This document shows positions 57,647-61,508 of a stretch of DNA of 61,508 nt, in pieces (position 1 is the first letter of the stretch; every line of letters begins with the position of its first letter). A model generated the notes under the pieces. The model had not been told where the DNA came from. It did no database searches and was given only the letters and a program-made list of their open reading frames with translations. Made by a program: the position numbers and the translations under genes. The stretch is from Prevotella sp. (GTDB lineage: Bacteria > Bacteroidota > Bacteroidia > Bacteroidales > Bacteroidaceae): assembly GCA_017428925.1 (NCBI GenBank), contig JAFRPY010000034.1, positions 1-61,508 on the forward strand, given 5' to 3'.

Positions 57647-58234
57647 TTAAAGAGATGAAATGAATTTGTCCCATTCTTTTGATCCTCCTTTTTTCCCAAA
57701 GACTTTCTCGTAGGAACGGCTTCTTATTGTGGATACAGCAGCCGCTGATTTGTTTAGTAGGTGTGCAATTGTGGTGGGTTCAAAGCCTGCTTTTATCAAT
57801 AGCGACACACGATACTCTTGTTCTTTCAGCTGGCATAAATTGATTAGTTTTTCCCGAAAACCGGGATATTCCCTGTTGATTAAATTGTCCAAATCTTTCC
57901 AGTTGTTTGTCTGAACTTTCACATGGTTGTTGATAATCGCGACAAATTTACTATAGGTCAGTGAATTTTGGACGGCCAGTTCTGCCGCATTATGTTCTAT
58001 CAATCCAATTTTTGCTATTTCGTTTGAAGAGAGTATTCGTTCCTTTTCACGCTGTAGGTTGCTGGAAAAGCCGTTCAATAAAATGGGTTTCTTTTGGATG
58101 CTAACATCTTTATATCGAACGTTAGATACTTTCTGAAGATACTCGTTGCTTGAAACCTCCTTATATTTCCGGATAGTTTTGCATGAAGTTAAAACAAGTA
58201 TACAAAGGAATAACAAAACAATTAATTTATTCAT
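57647..58234 (-). CDS. Lipoprotein- or anchor-type protein with C-terminal LuxR-like HTH
   Basis: This 195-residue protein has an N-terminal hydrophobic segment LIVLLFLCILVLTSC that reads as a lipobox (Cys18). A middle region with coiled-coil-like sequence is followed by a C-terminal helix-turn-helix (YRVSLLIKAGFEPTTIAHLLNKSAAAVSTIRSRSY ... GSKEWDKFISSL). That HTH is usual at the C-terminus of Bacteroidota membrane sensor-regulators (TPR-transmembrane-coiled coil-HTH). Here the sensor part is missing, so it is either a short regulator anchored by this segment or the stump of a larger one. A DNA-binding domain on a true lipoprotein would be misplaced. Confidence 0.6.
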   Translation of the reverse strand: MNKLIVLLFLCILVLTSCKTIRKYKEVSSNEYLQKVSNVRYKDVSIQKKPILLNGFSSNLQREKERILSSNEIAKIGLIEHNAAELAVQNSLTYSKFVAIINNHVKVQTNNWKDLDNLINREYPGFREKLINLCQLKEQEYRVSLLIKAGFEPTTIAHLLNKSAAAVSTIRSRSYEKVFGKKGGSKEWDKFISSL

Positions 58235-58299
58235 ATCTGTACTTATAAATCAATATAATAACGGTTAAGTAGAAAGAAAATTATACTGGTTTTTGATTA

Positions 58300-58533
58300 T
58301 TAATAATTCCATAAACTGATGGGATTACGAAAGCCGCTATACATGTATAGGTGATTATTTATTCTATAATCTGTAAAATCTGGCGTTGGCACTATCGTAT
58401 GGTGAACTAGATTTTGTGTTAAGGCCTGTACTATTTTCCCACTATAACCAATACGACATATTTGAATCATGGGGTCGGTTCTCCTGATCATATTCAGGAG
58501 TTCGACATCTTTATACTTTATTACTTGCTTCAT
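58300..58533 (-). CDS. Hypothetical 77-aa protein, doubtful
   Basis: An open frame beginning MKQVIKYKDVELLNMIRRTDPMIQ with no recognised domain, signal or promoter. Part of it (the RRTDPMI codons) lies in a ~25-bp motif that occurs again at 59175-59203 and, inverted and degenerate, at 58558-58583, which suggests repeat-derived sequence rather than a gene. Confidence 0.25.
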   Translation of the reverse strand: MKQVIKYKDVELLNMIRRTDPMIQICRIGYSGKIVQALTQNLVHHTIVPTPDFTDYRINNHLYMYSGFRNPISLWNY

Positions 58534-58614
58534 TCGGATTTTGCATTAATTTGAAAAATGATTACTAGAATCGACCCCACGACCCGAATAAAAAACCATG
58601 ATCAGTCCCCGTGA

Positions 58615-59115
58615 TCAGAACTGATTCTTAAATGTTACTATTATTGTGTCTTTTATAACCTGTTCACCTTCATATAAAATATAATGGGAAGGAAGAAAAT
58701 ATAAAAACACAGAATCTATATCAACTGAAGACCGACTTACCATTTCAACGCTTTGAGATAGGTATCTACTGGATTTTCCAAACAAAGTATAAAATTTGTG
58801 GCTTGTAACAGGTATACCAACAATTTTACTTGGGTAGATCTCAATCTCAGGTGAGGAGGCTACGATTTTCAAACTGTCGGGGAAGACCGTAAACTTCTTT
58901 CCTTCCAATGTGGTGCTTATTCTTATTCGGTAATTAGCAGGTGAGATTCTGTCCCAACAGCACTCTATTGTAGCAGAACTCTTACCCTTATGAAACTGTT
59001 TACAGATGTTCCCGTCAAGCAGCATCCAATTCATCTTGAAAACATCGAAACTACATAGAAGCAAGACCATAACGGCTGCAAATAATATCACTTTCTTAAT
59101 GTATGTCGTTTCCAT
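58615..59115 (-). CDS. Hypothetical membrane-anchored or secreted protein, 166 aa
   Basis: From ATG 59115 the product has an N-terminal hydrophobic segment (KKVILFAAVMVLLLCSFDVF) followed by an extracytoplasmic beta-rich region with conserved-looking ATIECCWDRISPANYRIRISTTLEGK. I do not recognise a family. The Cys and hydrophobic segment could be a signal anchor. It stands alone between repeat-containing gaps. Confidence 0.5.
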   Translation of the reverse strand: METTYIKKVILFAAVMVLLLCSFDVFKMNWMLLDGNICKQFHKGKSSATIECCWDRISPANYRIRISTTLEGKKFTVFPDSLKIVASSPEIEIYPSKIVGIPVTSHKFYTLFGKSSRYLSQSVEMVSRSSVDIDSVFLYFLPSHYILYEGEQVIKDTIIVTFKNQF

Positions 59116-59317
59116 TTTGTATAAATTTATAATCCTAACGCGCATTACCACCATTTATTGTTGGGCAAATCAAAGAATCATGGTGTCGGTTCTAATGATC
59201 ATTTTGCAACTTCTGAATTACTCCAACTGAAACGCGGGAAATCAAAGTGGGGACAGGCTTTGATTGAATACGAGGAATTCATATCAAACAACCTGTCCCC
59301 ACGATTGTGTTCAGAAA

Positions 59318-61508
59318 TTACTTCAGGATGTACTTCTTTCCGTTCTTGACGACAATACCCTTGACGGTCTTGCCATTCACGCGCTGGCCTGCAAGATTGT
59401 AGACAGGAGTATCAGCGGTGCTTTCGTTAACGGCAACGCCATTGATGGCAGAAGGAATGTTTCCTTCGGGCTGCTGCTCGATGCCGTTGGCACCAAAGTC
59501 GTCGAGGCAGAAGTAGCCGGGCGTGTTCATACCCCAGGTGCCCTTGTCGCTGCTGTCCAGAATGAACTTCACAGACTTTACCTTGCCCAGATCGATGAGG
59601 TCGACAAAGCGCCAGTCGTTGACGATGTAGTGCTTGCTGCTGTCTTCATCGCGGAAGTCGGCCAGATAGAATTCCTTGGTGCCCGTCGGGTTATCATCGG
59701 CGTCATAGCCTGTGATGGTCAGCTTGAACCAGTCGCCCTGGGCGAACTTCTTGGCGTAGGCATCGCCGTTGAGCATCGAGGTGTAGGCGTATGAACTGTT
59801 GGTGATATAGAATCCGGGAATCACTGTACCCTCGTCGTTGTCCATGTAGGTAATCGCACCACCCTGTGGGAAGGCTACGCCGAACGTGGCTGACTCACGA
59901 CCGCCGCCTGTAACGGCATGGAACTGGTCGGCCAGGCTTTCGTAGCTGCTCGACGTCTGGTTGCTATAGGCGAAGTTGCCCCAGTAGCCACCCCAGTCGG
60001 GACTGTAATAGTTGTCGAACTGGAAGGATCCGCTCTGGAAGGTGTTATAGCAAAGGCCGATCTCATCTTCGTCGCGCTCTTCTTCGTAAATACCCTGCCA
60101 GAAGCTCTCGGCGTCGAGTGTCAGGTCTTCGAAGGTGGCAACGTTGCCATCGAGAGGTGTGATAGCCAGTATCGCTTTGTCGACAGCGCTCTGCAGGTTG
60201 GTCAAAGCATCGAACAGGTCTTCGGAACTGTCGCCTTCGAGGGCCTTGTTGGCAGCGGCGATGGCTTTGCTGACTTCCGGGTTGTCGGCAAAGGCCTGTG
60301 CCTTGGGCAACAGCTCGTTGAGGGCGTTGCGGAGGTAGGCTTTCTGGGCCTTGTCGAGTTCGTCGGCATAGTTCTTGATGTTCTTAGGCTTGTTCCAGTA
60401 GTCAGCGCGGACAATATCCTGGGTGTCATACAGGCGCTGGAGCTCAGCGGCAAGTTCGTCCTCGGGATCGGCAACGGCAAGAATTTCTTGCGACTCGTCG
60501 AGTTCGTACTCCATCAGTGCGTCGGCATAGTCGATTTCGGCCTGCTTCAGGGATTCGAGCGTCTTGTCGAGTTTCTTCTGGCTGCTGCCGCTGCTGACCT
60601 GTTCCTCTGCATCGCGGATGGCGTCGACGAGGGCCTTGGCTTCTGTCTCAGGAGATTCGGCGTTGTGCTCGTCGTAGTAGCTCATCGAGTACTTCAACAA
60701 CTTCTTGGCCTCTTCGATCTCGGCCAAAAGTGCGGTGGCATCGCCTTCACCGGCTGCGTATGGAACGAGCCAGCGCGGGTCGCCGGTCTTAAGTTCGGCC
60801 TGATCGGTGGCTGCGCCGATGGTGAAGTCACCATTGGCAGCATCGGTGAACTCGGGATCAGAGGTCAGGCTGTTCTTCACGATGTCCTCGCCGTCCTTCT
60901 TGCCGGCCTTCGAGGTCTCAGCCTCACTGACGTCTGCACCGCTCCAGAAGAAGGTGTTGCCGTCGACATCCCATACAGGTGTTGCACTGTTCTGCCCCTT
61001 GTTGAAGCCAACAACCACCTGGGCTGACTTGCCGCAATCAACGAAGATGTTGTTCTTTATCGTATAGATGTTCTGCGCTGTTCCGTTCTGCTTCAGGTCG
61101 TTGAAGTTCTTGCCGTTGGCAATGTTCACAATCGTAGAGTTCTGGAAATCGAACTCCTGCAGCCAATCGCCGTTGATGTTCTTCGGGCGGCTGCCGTACT
61201 GGGCGAAGAAGCCCGTGTTCTTGCCGGCCGACCAGATGGTGGAGTTCTTCACGATTACCTTGCCGGCATAGCCCTTGCCGTTGAAGTCGAGGACGTTCTT
61301 GCCAGCGGCGGGCATCTCTACCACGCTGTTCTCGATGGTGACGGTCTCAACCAGTGACTTCTGGGCATCCTTGACCAAGGCATCCTTCAGACCATTGATG
61401 GTGACGTCCTTAATGGTGACGTTATCAACCAGGAAGTGGTCGCTGGGCGTTCCGTCGCTCTTCAGTGCGAAGGTGGTGCCGCCGTTGAGGGTGATTAGCG
61501 GAGTGCTC
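59318..61508 (-). CDS. Beta-helix/FIVAR-like/DUF4465-like surface protein, 5' end beyond window
   Basis: About 730 residues are visible and the frame is open to the window edge, so the N-terminus is missing. In order: a parallel beta-helix of the DUF4957/DUF5123 pectate-lyase-like type (VDNVTIKDVTINGLKDALVKD ... TIKNNIFVDCG), a helical ~200-residue FIVAR-like region (LLKYSMSYYDEHNAESPETE ... EGDSSEDLFDAL), a DUF4465-like domain (SFQFDNYYSPDWGGYWGNFAY ... TPGYFCLDDFG) and the tail PVYNLAGQRVNGKTVKGIVVKNGKKYILK. It is probably surface-exposed and glycan- or ligand-binding. A truncated paralogue is at 55245-56300. Confidence 0.82.
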   Translation of the reverse strand, partial: STPLITLNGGTTFALKSDGTPSDHFLVDNVTIKDVTINGLKDALVKDAQKSLVETVTIENSVVEMPAAGKNVLDFNGKGYAGKVIVKNSTIWSAGKNTGFFAQYGSRPKNINGDWLQEFDFQNSTIVNIANGKNFNDLKQNGTAQNIYTIKNNIFVDCGKSAQVVVGFNKGQNSATPVWDVDGNTFFWSGADVSEAETSKAGKKDGEDIVKNSLTSDPEFTDAANGDFTIGAATDQAELKTGDPRWLVPYAAGEGDATALLAEIEEAKKLLKYSMSYYDEHNAESPETEAKALVDAIRDAEEQVSSGSSQKKLDKTLESLKQAEIDYADALMEYELDESQEILAVADPEDELAAELQRLYDTQDIVRADYWNKPKNIKNYADELDKAQKAYLRNALNELLPKAQAFADNPEVSKAIAAANKALEGDSSEDLFDALTNLQSAVDKAILAITPLDGNVATFEDLTLDAESFWQGIYEEERDEDEIGLCYNTFQSGSFQFDNYYSPDWGGYWGNFAYSNQTSSSYESLADQFHAVTGGGRESATFGVAFPQGGAITYMDNDEGTVIPGFYITNSSYAYTSMLNGDAYAKKFAQGDWFKLTITGYDADDNPTGTKEFYLADFRDEDSSKHYIVNDWRFVDLIDLGKVKSVKFILDSSDKGTWGMNTPGYFCLDDFGANGIEQQPEGNIPSAINGVAVNESTADTPVYNLAGQRVNGKTVKGIVVKNGKKYILK

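Noticed and set aside
1-61508. tRNA and rRNA genes
   Set aside because: No segment with the combined D-loop, anticodon stem and GGTTCRANNCC arm, and no rRNA-like stretch, was noticed on either strand; a tRNAscan run would settle it.

Overview
The window looks like a chromosomal segment of a Bacteroidales bacterium, most probably Prevotella or a close relative (Segatella/Hoylesella type). This rests on several things seen in the sequence. Promoters follow the Bacteroidota pattern (TTTG, 19-20 bases, TAnnTTTG), with no clear Shine-Dalgarno sites. Eight proteins end in a 'Y-x-L-x-G-x-[RK]-[VL] ... G-[IV]-[YV]-[IV]-x-N-G-K-K' tail of the kind common in Prevotella secreted proteins. There are two cobalamin riboswitches in front of surface-protein genes, and a BspA-like leucine-rich repeat protein. 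Species cannot be fixed from the sequence alone.

Layout. 1-8.1 kb (+): an MsbA-like ABC exporter followed by three consecutive LTA-synthase-like (sulfatase-fold) membrane phosphotransferases. 8.1-11.7 kb: an envelope-glycan cluster (a GT11-like fucosyltransferase overlapping an LpxL-type acyltransferase, and two GT2 glycosyltransferases). 11.8-14 kb (-): a CPC-type P-type metal ATPase with a separate HMA metallochaperone. 14.1-24.1 kb (-): two tandem copies of a module made of a giant secreted protein, a ~65-residue acidic peptide, a terminator and a 22-bp-period palindrome array. 24.4-30.4 kb: small or housekeeping genes (helicase-associated-domain protein, GH5 lipoprotein, aroQ, O-methyltransferase, patatin, RNase R). 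30.5-37.5 kb (-): a cobalamin riboswitch driving a 2197-residue beta-helix/DUF4465-like surface protein, with the signal-peptide remnant of another gene in between.

37.6-44.5 kb (-) is a probable anti-phage or restriction-modification-like locus: an MmeI-like adenine methyltransferase without a visible nuclease motif, an SF2 helicase, and a GIY-YIG-ASCH protein split into two ORFs. A PIN-toxin/antitoxin pair lies antisense in the middle. Directly upstream are a structured noncoding RNA (44.57-44.90 kb), a ~450-bp nested palindromic element with 11/22-bp phased repeats, and an intact ISAs1-family insertion sequence with a 10-bp target duplication. 47-54.7 kb (-) is the vitamin B12 uptake region: riboswitch, btuB-like TonB receptor, btuG-like lipoprotein and terminator, then a second unit of three secreted proteins. 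54.7-55.2 kb is a repeat field. 55.2-61.5 kb (-) holds a truncated beta-helix protein gene, a BspA-like protein with a 37-residue secreted peptide upstream, an odd lipoprotein-like HTH protein, two hypotheticals, and a beta-helix/DUF4465-like gene running off the window end.

A recurring theme is repeats shaping genes. A GC-rich CCCCTCCC/GGGAGGGG palindrome family lies between genes, and it is also read in frame inside RNase R, inside the helicase, and as the signal peptide of the btuG-like lipoprotein. All calls come from reading the sequence by eye; no database search was run.
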